Assembly (NCBI RefSeq): GCF_004342605.1
Contig: NZ_SLZL01000008.1
Span: 1-64,000, forward strand
DNA: 64,000 nt
Direction: 5' to 3'
Source of the DNA: Caulobacter sp. BK020
GTDB taxonomy: Bacteria; Pseudomonadota; Alphaproteobacteria; Caulobacterales; Caulobacteraceae
Made by a program: the position numbers and the translations under genes. How positions within the stretch are numbered: position 1 is the first letter of the stretch; each line of letters begins with the position of its first letter. Of this stretch, positions 42,808-54,626 are shown in pieces. The notes beneath the pieces are model-generated. The model was not told where the DNA came from and searched no databases. It saw nothing but the letters and a program-made list of their open reading frames with translations.

Positions 42808-43554
42808 ATGTCCTCCGCCATCTATCCCAGCCTCAAGGGCAAACGCGTCGTCATCACCGGCGGCGGCTCGGGCATCGGCGCCGGCATCGTCGCCGGCTTC
42901 GCGCGCCAGGGTTCCGAGGTGATCTTCCTCGACGTCGCCGACGAGGACTCCAAGGCCCTGGCCGCCCAGCTGGCCGGCTCGCCGATCGCGCCGGTCTACC
43001 TGCGCTGCGACCTGACCGACCTGGACGCCGTGGCCAAGGCCTTCGCCGAGATCGGCCCGATCGACGTGCTGGTCAACAACGCCGGCAACGACGACCGCCA
43101 CAAGCTGGCCGAGGTGACGCCCGCCTATTGGGACGAGCGCATGAACGTCAACCTGCGCCACATGCTGTTCTGCACCCAGGCCGTGGCCCCGGGCATGAAG
43201 GCGCGCGGCGGCGGGGCGGTGATCAACTTCGGCTCGATCAGCTGGCACCTGGGCCTGGAGGACCTGGTCCTCTACGAGACCGCCAAGGCCGGCATCGAGG
43301 GCATGACCCGCGCCCTGGCCCGCGAGCTGGGTCCCGACGACATCCGCGTCACCTGCGTGGTGCCGGGCAACATCAAGACCAAGCGCCAGGAGAAGTGGTA
43401 CACGCCCGAGGGCGAGGCCGAGATCGTCAAGGCCCAGGCCCTGAAGGGCCGCCTGGTCCCCGACCACGTCGCCTCCCTGGTGATGTTCCTGGCCTCGGAC
43501 GACGCCAGCCTGTGCACCGGTCACGAATACTGGATCGACGCCGGCTGGCGTTGA
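42808..43554 (+). CDS. XylB, D-xylose 1-dehydrogenase
   Basis: 248 aa short-chain dehydrogenase. GGGSGIG (residues 18-24) binds NAD+, NNAG follows, and the Ser-Tyr-Lys triad sits in INFGSISWHLGLEDLVLYETAK. It oxidises D-xylose to xylonolactone, the first step of the route. MSSAIYPSLKGKRVVITGGG is as in C. crescentus. ATG 42808 was preferred to GTG 42799 because it gives the 248-residue protein. Second gene of the operon; an inverted-repeat pair separates it from xylC. Confidence 0.95.
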   Translation: MSSAIYPSLKGKRVVITGGGSGIGAGIVAGFARQGSEVIFLDVADEDSKALAAQLAGSPIAPVYLRCDLTDLDAVAKAFAEIGPIDVLVNNAGNDDRHKLAEVTPAYWDERMNVNLRHMLFCTQAVAPGMKARGGGAVINFGSISWHLGLEDLVLYETAKAGIEGMTRALARELGPDDIRVTCVVPGNIKTKRQEKWYTPEGEAEIVKAQALKGRLVPDHVASLVMFLASDDASLCTGHEYWIDAGWR

Positions 43555-46342
<2,788 letters not shown>

Positions 46343-46357
46343 GGGCCTCGCGGCGAT

Positions 46358-46481
46358 CATTTGCCCCCACCTGACCGCTACGCGGTCTGTCCGCCCCCAT
46401 AGGGGGCGGAGCCTTCGCGTCAGGCGCTCTTCCCCCTCTGGGGGAAGACGATCGCGAAGCGATCCGTAGGGGGCAAGTGAC
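46358..46481. repeat. Inverted-repeat pair, class E (behind xylD)
   Basis: TTTGCCCCCACCTGACCGCT and CCGCCCCCATAGGGGGCGG on the left; TTCCCCCTCTGGGGGAA and CGATCCGTAGGGGGCAAGT on the right. It lies between convergent xylD and the TonB receptor. Confidence 0.75.
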
Positions 46482-46487
46482 TGCCCC

Positions 46488-48677
46488 CTACCCGCCGACC
46501 GCCCCGCTACCGAAGTCGAACTGTTCGGGCCGGGCCTTGCCGCCACCGAAGCTGTAGGTAAAGCCGAAGAACACCGCCCGGACGTTGGCCCGCCGCTCGG
46601 CGCGTTCCTGCAGCCACGGCGTGTCGATGACCGTGACGTCCTTGAACGCGTTCAGCACGTCGTTGGCCGTGACCACGACGTTCAGCCGGTCGCTGACCTT
46701 GCGGCGATAGCCCAGGTTCAGCAGCGAGATCGGTTCGCGGTGGCCCTGCGGCGTCAGGCGCTTGCCCGAGGTGAAGCCGTTCAGCTGGAAGAAGTCCTTG
46801 GGCGTGGCCTGCCAGCTGAGGCTGGCGCGGCCCGACAGCGTCGTGCCCGACCGCTTGCCGGTGAAGCCCAGGTCGCTGGCGTCGATCTCGTTCCAGAAGG
46901 CGTTGCCGCTGATGTTGTAGCTGAGCTTGGGCGTCAGCTTGCCGTTGGCCACCAGCTCCAGCCCGCCGTTGCGGCTCTTGGCCAGGTTCTCGCGGGTGTT
47001 CAGGAACACGCCGCCGCCCAGGTCGCTGACCACGTCGGTGACGCCGTCGCGGCTCTCGCGGTAATAGGCCGTGGCCAGGTACGACGCCGGGCCCTTGCGG
47101 TACTGCCAGCCCAGCTCGTAGGAGTCGGTGACCTGCGGCTTCAGGTCGGGATTGCCGGCCCGGTAGTTGTTGGGGTCCTGGTAGATCCGGTAGGGGTTCA
47201 GGTCCTGGACCTGCGGGCGCTGGACCCGCCGGCTGTAGTTGGCGATCAGGGTCTGGGTCTGGCTCACGGTGTAGCCCAGGTGCAGCGACGGATAGAGCCG
47301 GAAGTAGCTGTTGTCGTCCTTCTGGCCCGAGGTCACCTGGTTGGTACGGATCTCGACCTGCTCGGCCCGCAGGCCGGCCAGGGCCGTGAAGTCGCCGAAA
47401 GGCCGCTCATAGGTGACATAGCCGGCATAGACGTCCTGGTCGTACAGGAAGCGGTTGGTGCGGCTGGGATCCACGATCTGGCCGGCCAGCGACGGGCCGA
47501 AGGTTCCGTGGTTGTCATAGTCGTTGTCGACGCCCTCCAGGTCGAGCCCGGTCTTCAGCTTGGCCTCGCCAGCCATCGGGCGGGTGTAGTCGAGCTTGAA
47601 GTTGACCCGGTTCTGGTCGGCGCCGAACCCGAAGGTCTCGTAGACATCCGGCGACGGGGTGTTGTCGATGAAGGCCTGGCTGTCGCGCTGGAAGTCCGTG
47701 ACCTCGTATTCCAGATGGGCGTCCAGCTCATGCTCGGCGCCCTTGAACTGGTGGCGCCAGTCGCCGCTGACCGCGCCGTTCCTGCGGTCCATCTTGGCGC
47801 TGGAGTCGCGGGCATAGGCCACGGTCGAGGCGCTGGGCGGCGCGCCCAGGATCGTGAAGGTCTCCTCGCCGCCGGTGCTGTAGTCCATGCCTCGGAACCG
47901 CACCTCGCCGCTGAGCCGGTCCTTCGGGGTGAGGTTGTAGTCGACGCCGCCGCGCAGGTTGACCGCGCTGCCGGCGTTCTTGAACGCGCCGTCCTGCACG
48001 GTGTGCACGCCGGGGTCGGTCGCGGTGGCGGTGTCGCGCTCGTCGGTCGACCAGAACTTCTGCCGGTCGTAGCGGAAGCCGGCGTCGCCCGAGAGGGTCA
48101 GCTTGCCCTTGTTGAGGTTGCCGGTGACGCCAGTGTTGTAGCGGCCGTCGGGCCCGACGTTCAGCTTGAACGAGCCGGTCGCGCCCGGCTTGCGGGTCTT
48201 CTTGGTGATCAGGTTGATGATCCCGGCCGTGCCGTCGGGACGGTAGGCGGCCGAGGGGTTGGTCATCACCTCGACCCGGTCGATCTGGTCGGCCGGCATC
48301 TGCTGCAAGGCGTCGGCCTTGCCGTCGCCGTTGAACATGCTGGAGGGCTTGCCGTCGATCATGATCGTGACGTTCGGGTCGCCGCGCAGGCTCACATTGC
48401 CCTGCACGTCGACCTCGACCGAGGGGATGTTGCGCAGGGCGTCGGCGATCGAGCCGGTCTTGGCCGTCAGGTCGTTGGCGACGCTGTAGCTGCGGCGGTC
48501 GATCGAGGTGCGCAGGGCGGTGGAGTCGCTGGTCACCGTCACGCCCTCGACGGCGGTCGGGGACTCGGCCGGCTTGCCGGCGGGCGCGGGCTTGGCGGTC
48601 GGCGGGGCGGCCTGGGCCAAGGCCAGGCTCGGCGACAGACCCGCCACGGCGGCGAGCAACAGGACTTTCAGACGCAA
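46488..48677 (-). CDS. TonB-dependent outer-membrane receptor
   Basis: 729 aa. Signal peptide LRLKVLLLAAVAGLSPSLALA cut before QAAPP. Plug domain about 55-160: TAKTGSIADALRNIPSVEVDVQGNVSLRGD and IDRVEVMTNPSAAYRPDGTAGIINLIT. The rest is a beta-barrel of the outer-membrane beta-barrel-3 group. TTG 48677 has GGGGGAAG five bases upstream; an upstream ATG would lack a signal peptide. Divergent from a sugar porter with a xylose-operator-like site between them, so it probably imports xylan or xylo-oligosaccharides. Substrate not proven. Confidence 0.9.
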   Translation of the reverse strand: MRLKVLLLAAVAGLSPSLALAQAAPPTAKPAPAGKPAESPTAVEGVTVTSDSTALRTSIDRRSYSVANDLTAKTGSIADALRNIPSVEVDVQGNVSLRGDPNVTIMIDGKPSSMFNGDGKADALQQMPADQIDRVEVMTNPSAAYRPDGTAGIINLITKKTRKPGATGSFKLNVGPDGRYNTGVTGNLNKGKLTLSGDAGFRYDRQKFWSTDERDTATATDPGVHTVQDGAFKNAGSAVNLRGGVDYNLTPKDRLSGEVRFRGMDYSTGGEETFTILGAPPSASTVAYARDSSAKMDRRNGAVSGDWRHQFKGAEHELDAHLEYEVTDFQRDSQAFIDNTPSPDVYETFGFGADQNRVNFKLDYTRPMAGEAKLKTGLDLEGVDNDYDNHGTFGPSLAGQIVDPSRTNRFLYDQDVYAGYVTYERPFGDFTALAGLRAEQVEIRTNQVTSGQKDDNSYFRLYPSLHLGYTVSQTQTLIANYSRRVQRPQVQDLNPYRIYQDPNNYRAGNPDLKPQVTDSYELGWQYRKGPASYLATAYYRESRDGVTDVVSDLGGGVFLNTRENLAKSRNGGLELVANGKLTPKLSYNISGNAFWNEIDASDLGFTGKRSGTTLSGRASLSWQATPKDFFQLNGFTSGKRLTPQGHREPISLLNLGYRRKVSDRLNVVVTANDVLNAFKDVTVIDTPWLQERAERRANVRAVFFGFTYSFGGGKARPEQFDFGSGAVGG

Positions 48678-48854
48678 CGCACTTCCCCCAAGAACCGTCG
48701 GCGGACGCTCGCCCCCGACGCCAAGGCTAAGACGCCATCGGACCGCGCGGGGCAAATGTCTTTTCGGCAATGTTCGTGCGCAGGACCCGCGGAGGACAGA
48801 TGACAACGTTGCCAATGCGCCTTAAGCCTGGACATCTTGAGGGTGCTTGCGACC

Positions 48855-48868
48855 TGATACCGCTAACA
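48855..48868. promoter_or_regulatory. Xylose-operator-like site between receptor and porter
   Basis: TGATACCGCTAACA. It shares the right half and centre of TGTTAGCGCTAACA (11 of 14 positions). It sits in the 273-base divergent promoter between the TonB receptor and the sugar porter, 83 bases before the latter. I infer joint xylose control. Confidence 0.6.
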
Positions 48869-48950
48869 TTAAGGTCGGGCCAACCAAGAGCCCACAACGG
48901 GACTCGTTAGGGATCAAACGCGGCCTGCGGGCCAATCGGGGAAGACCAAA

Positions 48951-50390
48951 GTGGCATCAGTTTCGAGCGCCGGGCCCAGCCCCGGCATGAGCGCCGACGG
49001 CGCCAAGGTGAACATGGCCTTCATCGCCGCCATCGTGGCCGTCGCCACCATCGGCGGCTTCATGTTCGGCTACGACAGCGGCGTCATCAACGGCACGCAG
49101 GAAGGCCTGGAGAAGGCCTTCAGCCTCAGCAAGCTGGGCACCGGCCTGAACGTCGGCGCCATCCTGCTGGGCTGCGCCGCCGGCGCCTTCGCCGCCGGCC
49201 GGCTGGCCGACGTCTGGGGCCGCCGCACGGTGATGATCGTCGCCGCCCTGCTGTTCCTGGTCAGCGCCCTGGGCACCGGCGCCTCGCACACCTCGCTGGT
49301 GTTCATCGCCTTCCGCCTGATTGGCGGCCTGGGCGTCGGCGCGGCCAGCGTGCTGTGCCCGGTCTATATCTCGGAAGTCACGCCGGCCAACATCCGCGGC
49401 CGGCTGTCGTCCGTGCAGCAGATCATGATCATCACCGGCCTGACCGGCGCCTTCGTGGCCAACTACATCCTGGCCCACACCGCCGGCAGCTCGACCGCCC
49501 CGTTCTGGCTGGGCCTGCCCGCTTGGCGCTGGATGTTCTGGATGCAGACCATCCCCGCCGCGATCTTCTTCTTCAGCCTGCTGTCGATCCCGGAAAGCCC
49601 GCGCTACCTGGTCGCCAAGGGCAAGGAAGCCGAGGCCGAGAAGATCCTCTCGCGCCTGTTCGGCGCCGGCCAGGGCGCCGGCAAGGTCGCCGAGATCCGC
49701 GCCTCGCTGGCCACCGACCATCACAAGCCCAAGCTGGCCGACCTGCTGGACCCGACCACCAAGAAGGTCCGCCTGATCGTCTGGGCCGGCCTGATCCTGG
49801 CCGTGTTCCAGCAGCTGGTCGGCATCAACATCGTCTTCTACTACGGCTCGGTGCTGTGGCAGTCGGTGGGCTTCACCGAGGACGACAGCCTGAAGATCAA
49901 CATCCTGTCGGGCGCCCTGTCGATCCTGGCCTGCCTGGCCACCATCGCGGTGATCGACAAGATCGGCCGCAAGCCGCTGCTGCTGATCGGCTCGGCCGGC
50001 ATGGCCGTGACGCTCGGGATCCTGACCTGGTGCTTCTCGACCGCCACCACGGTGGACGGCTCGCTGCACCTGGCCGCCGGCACGGGCCCGATCGCCCTGT
50101 TCGCCGCCAACGCCTATGTGGTGTTCTTCAACCTCAGCTGGGGCCCGGTCATGTGGGTCATGCTGGGCGAGATGTTCCCCAACCAGATGCGCGGCTCGGC
50201 CCTGGCCGTCGCCGGTTTCGCCCAGTGGATCGCCAACTTCGCCATCTCGGTCAGCTTCCCGGCCCTGGCCGCGATCAGCCTGCCCATGACCTACGGCTTC
50301 TACGCCGTCAGCGCCCTGGTCTCGTACTTCCTGGTCCAGAAGCTGGTCCACGAAACCCGTGGCAAGGAACTGGAGGCGATGGAGGGCTGA
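48951..50390 (+). CDS. MFS sugar porter, probable D-xylose/H+ symporter
   Basis: 479 aa, twelve helices. GGFMFGYDSGVINGTQ starts the family, GRLADVWGRRTVM is the loop-2 motif, IPESPRYLVAKG the sugar-porter signature, FQQLVGINIVFYYG and FNLSWGPVMWVMLGEMFPNQMRG line the sugar site. It resembles E. coli XylE and the Caulobacter xylose transporter. GTG 48951 follows GGGGAAGACC. The operator-like site upstream and the receptor on the other side support xylose transport. Confidence 0.88.
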   Translation: MASVSSAGPSPGMSADGAKVNMAFIAAIVAVATIGGFMFGYDSGVINGTQEGLEKAFSLSKLGTGLNVGAILLGCAAGAFAAGRLADVWGRRTVMIVAALLFLVSALGTGASHTSLVFIAFRLIGGLGVGAASVLCPVYISEVTPANIRGRLSSVQQIMIITGLTGAFVANYILAHTAGSSTAPFWLGLPAWRWMFWMQTIPAAIFFFSLLSIPESPRYLVAKGKEAEAEKILSRLFGAGQGAGKVAEIRASLATDHHKPKLADLLDPTTKKVRLIVWAGLILAVFQQLVGINIVFYYGSVLWQSVGFTEDDSLKINILSGALSILACLATIAVIDKIGRKPLLLIGSAGMAVTLGILTWCFSTATTVDGSLHLAAGTGPIALFAANAYVVFFNLSWGPVMWVMLGEMFPNQMRGSALAVAGFAQWIANFAISVSFPALAAISLPMTYGFYAVSALVSYFLVQKLVHETRGKELEAMEG

Positions 50391-50396
50391 GGCTGA

Positions 50397-50505
50397 TCCT
50401 CCCCCTCTGGGAGAGGTGGCCCGAAGGGCCGGAGGGGGGAAGCACGGCGGAGGCCGCATAGCTCCCTCAGTCGCTCCGCGACAGCTCCCCCACAGGGGGA
50501 GCATC
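50397..50505. repeat. Inverted-repeat pair, class F (behind porter)
   Basis: CCCCCTCTGGGAGAGGTGGC and CCGAAGGGCCGGAGGGGGG on the left; CTCCCTCAGTCGCTCCGCGA and CTCCCCCACAGGGGGAGC on the right. It lies between the porter stop and its terminator. Confidence 0.75.
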
Positions 50506-50515
50506 TAGAACAAGG

Positions 50516-50546
50516 ACACCCGAGAGACCTTCTCTCGGGTGTTTCT
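50516..50546 (+). terminator. Terminator of the sugar porter gene
   Basis: ACACCCGAGAGA (50516-50527) pairs with TCTCTCGGGTGT (50531-50542), loop CCT, followed by TTTCT. Twelve perfect pairs. Confidence 0.85.
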
Positions 50547-50670
50547 CTGCTTCGATGTGCAATCCAGGATTATTCTGACGAATACGCTATTTTAAATTGA
50601 TCAAATCGCACCGACGCGCTCAGGATGGAACCACGTGAGGGCCGCTCACGGGCATTCGAGAGAACTCGCA

Positions 50671-50931
50671 GTGTTGAAGACCAGAAGACTGAGATGGGCC
50701 ATGGCCGGCGTCGGCGTGCTGGCGGCGATCACCGCGCCCCTGGTGGCGATCGCCTACCCGAAAAACGGCTGGGACCGCGTCTATTTCGACGACGCCGCCC
50801 ACACCACCCAGGTCGGCGAGCAGACCCTGTATTGCAACGGACAGCCGCACATGTGGTGGGGAATCAGCACCCCTTACTTCGATGAAACGCCAATCGACTG
50901 CCACGATCCGCCGGATCCCTACTATCCCTGA
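50671..50931 (+). CDS. DUF6289-like small exported protein (86 aa)
   Basis: Translation MLKTRRLRWAMAGVGVLAAITAPLVAIAYPKNG with a signal-like hydrophobic stretch, then YFDDAAHTTQVGEQTLYCNG, WWGISTPYFDETPIDCHDPP. The YxDAA-VG-CNG-WG-T-Y-C layout fits DUF6289, a family of short precursors of unknown role with two conserved cysteines. The start is uncertain (GTG 50671 preferred, with GAGAGAAC upstream; GTG 50635 also open). A strong terminator follows nine bases after the stop, so it is a single-gene transcript with an AT-rich promoter region. Confidence 0.7.
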   Translation: MLKTRRLRWAMAGVGVLAAITAPLVAIAYPKNGWDRVYFDDAAHTTQVGEQTLYCNGQPHMWWGISTPYFDETPIDCHDPPDPYYP

Positions 50932-50939
50932 ACCGGCTC

Positions 50940-50977
50940 GGCGCCCGGGAGATCCTCTCCCGGGCGCCGTTGTTCTC
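50940..50977 (+). terminator. Terminator of the DUF6289-like gene
   Basis: GGCGCCCGGGAGA (50940-50952) pairs with TCTCCCGGGCGCC (50956-50968), loop TCC, then GTTGTTCT. Thirteen perfect pairs. Confidence 0.85.
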
Positions 50978-51097
50978 GGACAATGTTTTTTGTGCGGTTC
51001 GCCCATCCGGCGACGTTGTTAAGGGCCGCGCCGGAATGTCGAAAAAACATGATAGAAATCAACTGCGACAAGGAATGACACCGGTGGACACTCCCGC

Positions 51098-51135
51098 ACG
51101 CTTACCGCTAAGTGAGCGCCAAGAGACGTAAGCGT
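51098..51135. promoter_or_regulatory. Operator-like sites upstream of GH43 gene
   Basis: ACGCTTAC (51098-51105) and GTAAGCGT (51128-51135) are inverted with a 22-base spacer. Overlapping the left arm, TTACCGCTAA (51102-51111) matches nine of ten bases of the xylose operator core TTAGCGCTAA. Either could be the regulator site; it ends 20 bases before the gene. Confidence 0.5.
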
Positions 51136-51155
51136 AATCGTCGGGAGGAACTTCC

Positions 51156-52784
51156 ATGGTCGATATCGATCGCCGCCGCGCCCTGGGCTCGCTGCTGACC
51201 GGCGCCGGTCTGGCCGCCTTGCCCGCCGCCAGCGAGGCCGCCGCCCAGATGGGAGCCCTGCCCGCCGCCCCGACACCCGGCGCCGGCCCGACCTGGGCCA
51301 AGGGGATCGAAGGCCAGCGCAAGGCCGACCTGGGCGACGGGACCTTCCTCAACCCCATCCTGGCCGGCGACCATCCCGACCCATCGATCCTCAAGGACGG
51401 CGACGACTACTACATGACCCACTCGTCGTTCGACGCCTATCCGGGCCTGCTGATCTGGCGGTCGAAGGACCTGGTGAACTGGACGCCGGTCGGTCCCGCC
51501 CTGAAGACCAATGTCGGCTCGATCTGGGCCCCCGAGCTCTGCAAGCACAAGGGCCGCTACTACATCTACCTGCCGGCCAAGCAGCCCGGCAACAACACCA
51601 GCTACGTGATCTGGGCCGACCGGATCGAGGGGCCGTGGAGCGAGCCGGTCGACCTGAAGCTGCCCCGCTATATCGACCCCGGCCACGTGGTCGACGAGAA
51701 CGGCGTGCGCTGGCTGTTCCTGTCGGGCGGCGACCGCATCCAGCTGGCGCCCGACGGCCTGTCGACGGTGGGCCAGCCCGAGCACGTCTACGATCCCTGG
51801 CGCTATCCGGACGACTGGGACGTCGAGGGCTTCTCGCCCGAGGGGCCCAAGGTGATGAGGCGCGGCGACTACTATTACCTGGTCACCGCCGTGGGCGGCA
51901 CGGCCGGCCCGCCGACCGGCCACATGGTCATCGTCGCGCGCAGCAGATCGCTGGCCGGCCCCTGGGAGGACGATCCCAGGAACCCGGTGGTGCGCACGAC
52001 GAACAACAGCGAGACATGGTGGTCACGCGGCCACGCCACCCTGGTGGAAGGCCCGTCGGGCGACTGGTGGACCGTCTATCACGGCTACGAGAACAGCTTC
52101 TACACCCTGGGCCGCCAGACCCTGCTGGCTCCCGTGAGATGGACCAGGGACGGCTGGTTCGAGGTCGGCGGCGGCGACTTGTCTCGCCCCCTCTCCAAGC
52201 CGAGGGGCGGGGCCCCAGTCCCCCACGGCATGGCCCTGTCGGACGACTTCTCGGCCGACAGGTACGGCGTGCAATGGAGCTTCTTCGACCCCAGGCCCGG
52301 CGAGCGAGACCGGATCCGGCGCGAGGGCGGCGTCCTGACCCTGAAGGGCGCGGGCGAGGCCCCGTCGAGCGGCGCGCCCCTGATCTTCGTCAACGGCGAC
52401 CAGGCCTATGAGATCGAGTGCGAGATCGAGGTCGATCCGGAGACCCGCGCCGGCCTGATCCTGTTCTACGACCGCCAGCTCTATTGCGGCCTGGGGTTCG
52501 ATGCGAAGGCCTTCGTCACCCACCAGTACGGCATCGAGCGCGGCCGGCCGGCCAATCCGCACGGGCCGAAGATGCTGATGCGGCTGAGGAACAACCGTCA
52601 CATCGTCAGCTTCCACACCAGCGGTGACGGCGGGGCGACCTGGAAGCGGTTCGACCGCGGCATGGAGGTCTCGGGCTACCACCACAATGTGCGCGGCGGC
52701 TTCCTGATGCTGAAGCCGGGCCTCTACGCGGCGGGGAAAGGCTCGGCGCGGTTCCGGGGGTTCAAGTACCGGGCGCTGGCATAG
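51156..52784 (+). CDS. GH43-family glycoside hydrolase (beta-xylosidase/arabinofuranosidase type)
   Basis: 542 aa. The N-terminus DRRRALGSLLTGAGLAALPAASEAAA looks like a Tat signal. The five-bladed propeller shows NPILAGDHPDPSILKDGDDYYMTHSSF with the catalytic Asp, YIDPGHVVDENG with the pKa-modulating Asp and DWDVEGFSPEGPKVM with the acid Glu. The C-terminal domain (about 355-540) is a beta-sandwich of the DUF1349/concanavalin-like kind (ALSDDFSADRYGVQWSFFDPR). It removes xylose or arabinose from xylo-oligosaccharides in the periplasm. GGGAGGAAC precedes ATG 51156. Confidence 0.9.
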   Translation: MVDIDRRRALGSLLTGAGLAALPAASEAAAQMGALPAAPTPGAGPTWAKGIEGQRKADLGDGTFLNPILAGDHPDPSILKDGDDYYMTHSSFDAYPGLLIWRSKDLVNWTPVGPALKTNVGSIWAPELCKHKGRYYIYLPAKQPGNNTSYVIWADRIEGPWSEPVDLKLPRYIDPGHVVDENGVRWLFLSGGDRIQLAPDGLSTVGQPEHVYDPWRYPDDWDVEGFSPEGPKVMRRGDYYYLVTAVGGTAGPPTGHMVIVARSRSLAGPWEDDPRNPVVRTTNNSETWWSRGHATLVEGPSGDWWTVYHGYENSFYTLGRQTLLAPVRWTRDGWFEVGGGDLSRPLSKPRGGAPVPHGMALSDDFSADRYGVQWSFFDPRPGERDRIRREGGVLTLKGAGEAPSSGAPLIFVNGDQAYEIECEIEVDPETRAGLILFYDRQLYCGLGFDAKAFVTHQYGIERGRPANPHGPKMLMRLRNNRHIVSFHTSGDGGATWKRFDRGMEVSGYHHNVRGGFLMLKPGLYAAGKGSARFRGFKYRALA

Positions 52785-52865
52785 AGTCACGCGCCCTGGG
52801 ACGGGCTGGGGACAGGCGCGTGCGCCTGTCCCCGATCCGGATGTCCCCGATCCGGACTCGTCGCG

Positions 52866-53621
52866 CTATTGCGCCGGAGCCGCCGCCTCGGTCTTGGGCA
52901 GCGGCGGGCCGCTGAACTCGGCTTCGATCGTCACCTCGACCGCGTCGCCGACGCCCATGGTCGTGCCCGGGGCCGGGACGCCGAAGCCCATGCCGAACTC
53001 CGAGCGGTTGAACGTGCCATGGGCCGAGAAGCCGATGCGGGCGTGCGGGTCCATCGGGTGGCCGGCGTAGCCGCCGTTGAAGGTGGCGTCCAGCACCACC
53101 GGCTTGGTCACGCCGTGCAGGGTGAAGTCGCCGGTGACCTTGGCGGTGTTGGCGCCGGTGACCTCGACCTTGGTCGAGCGGAAGGTGATCGTCGGATATT
53201 GGCCGGTGTCCAGCCAGGCCTTGCCGGTCAGCTCGTCCTTGAAGCCGGCCGGCGGGGTGGGCAGGGTCAGAGACTTGGGATCGATCGTCGCCTCGACGCT
53301 GGAGGCCGAGGGGTTGGCCGGGTCGAACTTCAGCTTGGCGTCGAAGTCGCTGAACCGCGCGGTGTAGTGCGAGAAGCCCAGGTGGTTGACCTTGAACTCC
53401 AGGTTGGCGTGGGCCGGATCCAGCGTGTAGTCGCCGGCCGGGACCTTGGGCATGACGAACTTGTCCGCCGCAGGCGCTGCGGCCGACGACGCCGATGGGG
53501 CGGCAGGCGCCTCGGCCTTCTTGTCGGCCGGCGGCGAACAGGCCGCCAGGGCCAGGGCGGCGGCGCCCGCGGTCAGCCAGAGAACCCGGCGCGCGTGCGG
53601 ACGGACTGTCGAATAGGTCAT
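52866..53621 (-). CDS. YceI-family lipoprotein
   Basis: 251 aa. Lipobox LAAC gives Cys28, then an Ala/Pro/Ser linker to about residue 58. The YceI lipocalin-like barrel: AGDYTLDPAHANLEFKVNHLGFSHYTARFSDFDAKLKFDP, FRSTKVEVTGANTAKVTGDFTLHGVTKPVVLDATFNG and RSEFGMGF. YceI proteins bind polyisoprenoid-type lipids. GGAAGAC lies upstream of ATG 53621. It is monocistronic between GH43 and a TetR gene. Confidence 0.9.
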   Translation of the reverse strand: MTYSTVRPHARRVLWLTAGAAALALAACSPPADKKAEAPAAPSASSAAAPAADKFVMPKVPAGDYTLDPAHANLEFKVNHLGFSHYTARFSDFDAKLKFDPANPSASSVEATIDPKSLTLPTPPAGFKDELTGKAWLDTGQYPTITFRSTKVEVTGANTAKVTGDFTLHGVTKPVVLDATFNGGYAGHPMDPHARIGFSAHGTFNRSEFGMGFGVPAPGTTMGVGDAVEVTIEAEFSGPPLPKTEAAAPAQ

Positions 53622-53838
53622 GGCGTCTTCCCTTTTTGTTGGCGGCCCGAGGGCCCGCGCGCCGTTCCCGGTCAAATCCGAGGCGCGCGATCCCACGAAG
53701 GACGCACGACGGCGCGCTGTCCCGACATGGGACCGCTTTTTTCTCGTCACAACTTGACGTTACGGAAGGTGTAGCGATCTTGTCCACCGCTACGTCGACG
53801 CCCCTTAGTGGAGACGGTTCTTGCGCAGTCTCGCGGCC

Positions 53839-54438
53839 CTAGGTCAAAAGTTGCCGAACCGTCTCGCGCAGGACGCGGATCAGCGGCTCGCGGTCGGTGT
53901 CGGGGTGGTTGACCGCCCGGATGATCATGCCGTCGAACAACAAGCCCACGGCCTCGCATCGAGCCTGGAATTCGGCGTCGGTCCATTCGGGCCTGCGGCC
54001 GTGGTTCAGCATGGCCTGAGCGTAGGCCCGCTCCTGTTCGTCGGCGGCCCGCAGGATCGCCGCGACTTTGGGATTGCGGCTGGCCTCGGCCAGGACCTCC
54101 AGGGTCAGGGACGCCCGGCCCAGGTCGAAGCACTTGTCGACGGCCTCGGGCAGGTGCTCGGACAGGGCGTCGATCAGGCTGCCCGGCCGGCTTTCCATCT
54201 CGGCGAACTTCTCGCGCATCTCGGCCAGGTCCTGGGCGACGATCGCGGCGATGATCGCCTCCTTGTTCTCGAAGTAGCGATAGATCTGGCCCACGCTCAG
54301 GCCCGCGGTCTTGGCGATTTCGGCCATGCTGGCGCCGTGGAACCCGGCCTGCCGCACGCAGTCGCACGCGGCGTCCAGGATCTGCTGGCGCCGCGCCTCA
54401 GGCGTCGGCCGCGGCGTGGTGTTGGCCTCGTCGATCAT
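53839..54438 (-). CDS. TetR-family repressor of the second RND pump (TipR-like)
   Basis: 199 aa. Helix-turn-helix at about 18-62: QQILDAACDCVRQAGFHGASMAEIAKTAGLSVGQIYRYFENKEAIIAAIV. The C-terminal ligand domain has no recognised group. It is divergent from a three-gene RND operon resembling C. crescentus acrAB2-nodT, whose TetR repressor is TipR; the position and layout fit. A perfect 22-bp palindrome lies in the shared promoter. Identification as TipR rests on memory of that locus. Confidence 0.88.
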   Translation of the reverse strand: MIDEANTTPRPTPEARRQQILDAACDCVRQAGFHGASMAEIAKTAGLSVGQIYRYFENKEAIIAAIVAQDLAEMREKFAEMESRPGSLIDALSEHLPEAVDKCFDLGRASLTLEVLAEASRNPKVAAILRAADEQERAYAQAMLNHGRRPEWTDAEFQARCEAVGLLFDGMIIRAVNHPDTDREPLIRVLRETVRQLLT

Positions 54439-54491
54439 CGAAAGCTTCGCTTCCCAATTAAATTTCCGTCACGTCAAGCTGGACGGAACCC

Positions 54492-54517
54492 CCGAGGTTG
54501 ACTTGCGACAACCTCGG
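54492..54517. promoter_or_regulatory. Inverted repeat in TetR/RND divergent promoter
   Basis: CCGAGGTTG (54492-54500) and CAACCTCGG (54509-54517) with an eight-base spacer that contains part of a TTGACT-like -35. It may be a second operator or a promoter hairpin. Confidence 0.45.
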
Positions 54518-54535
54518 ACCTATGTCCAGCCCCGT

Positions 54536-54557
54536 TGAGAATGAACGTTCATTCTCA
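54536..54557. promoter_or_regulatory. 22-bp palindromic TetR operator
   Basis: TGAGAATGAAC followed directly by its complement GTTCATTCTCA: eleven perfect pairs, 70 bases before the adaptor start. Very likely the binding site of the adjacent TetR protein. Confidence 0.8.
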
Positions 54558-54626
54558 TGTTGGTCACCAAGGGGGCGTCGTCAAGGCCGAAGGCCTGCGG
54601 CGCCCTGTCGCTACTGGGGTTTTCGT

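Noticed and set aside
53690..53710. ACGAAGGACGCACGA fragment upstream of YceI
   Set aside because: It resembles one end of class A but no partner arm is present; too short to call as an element.
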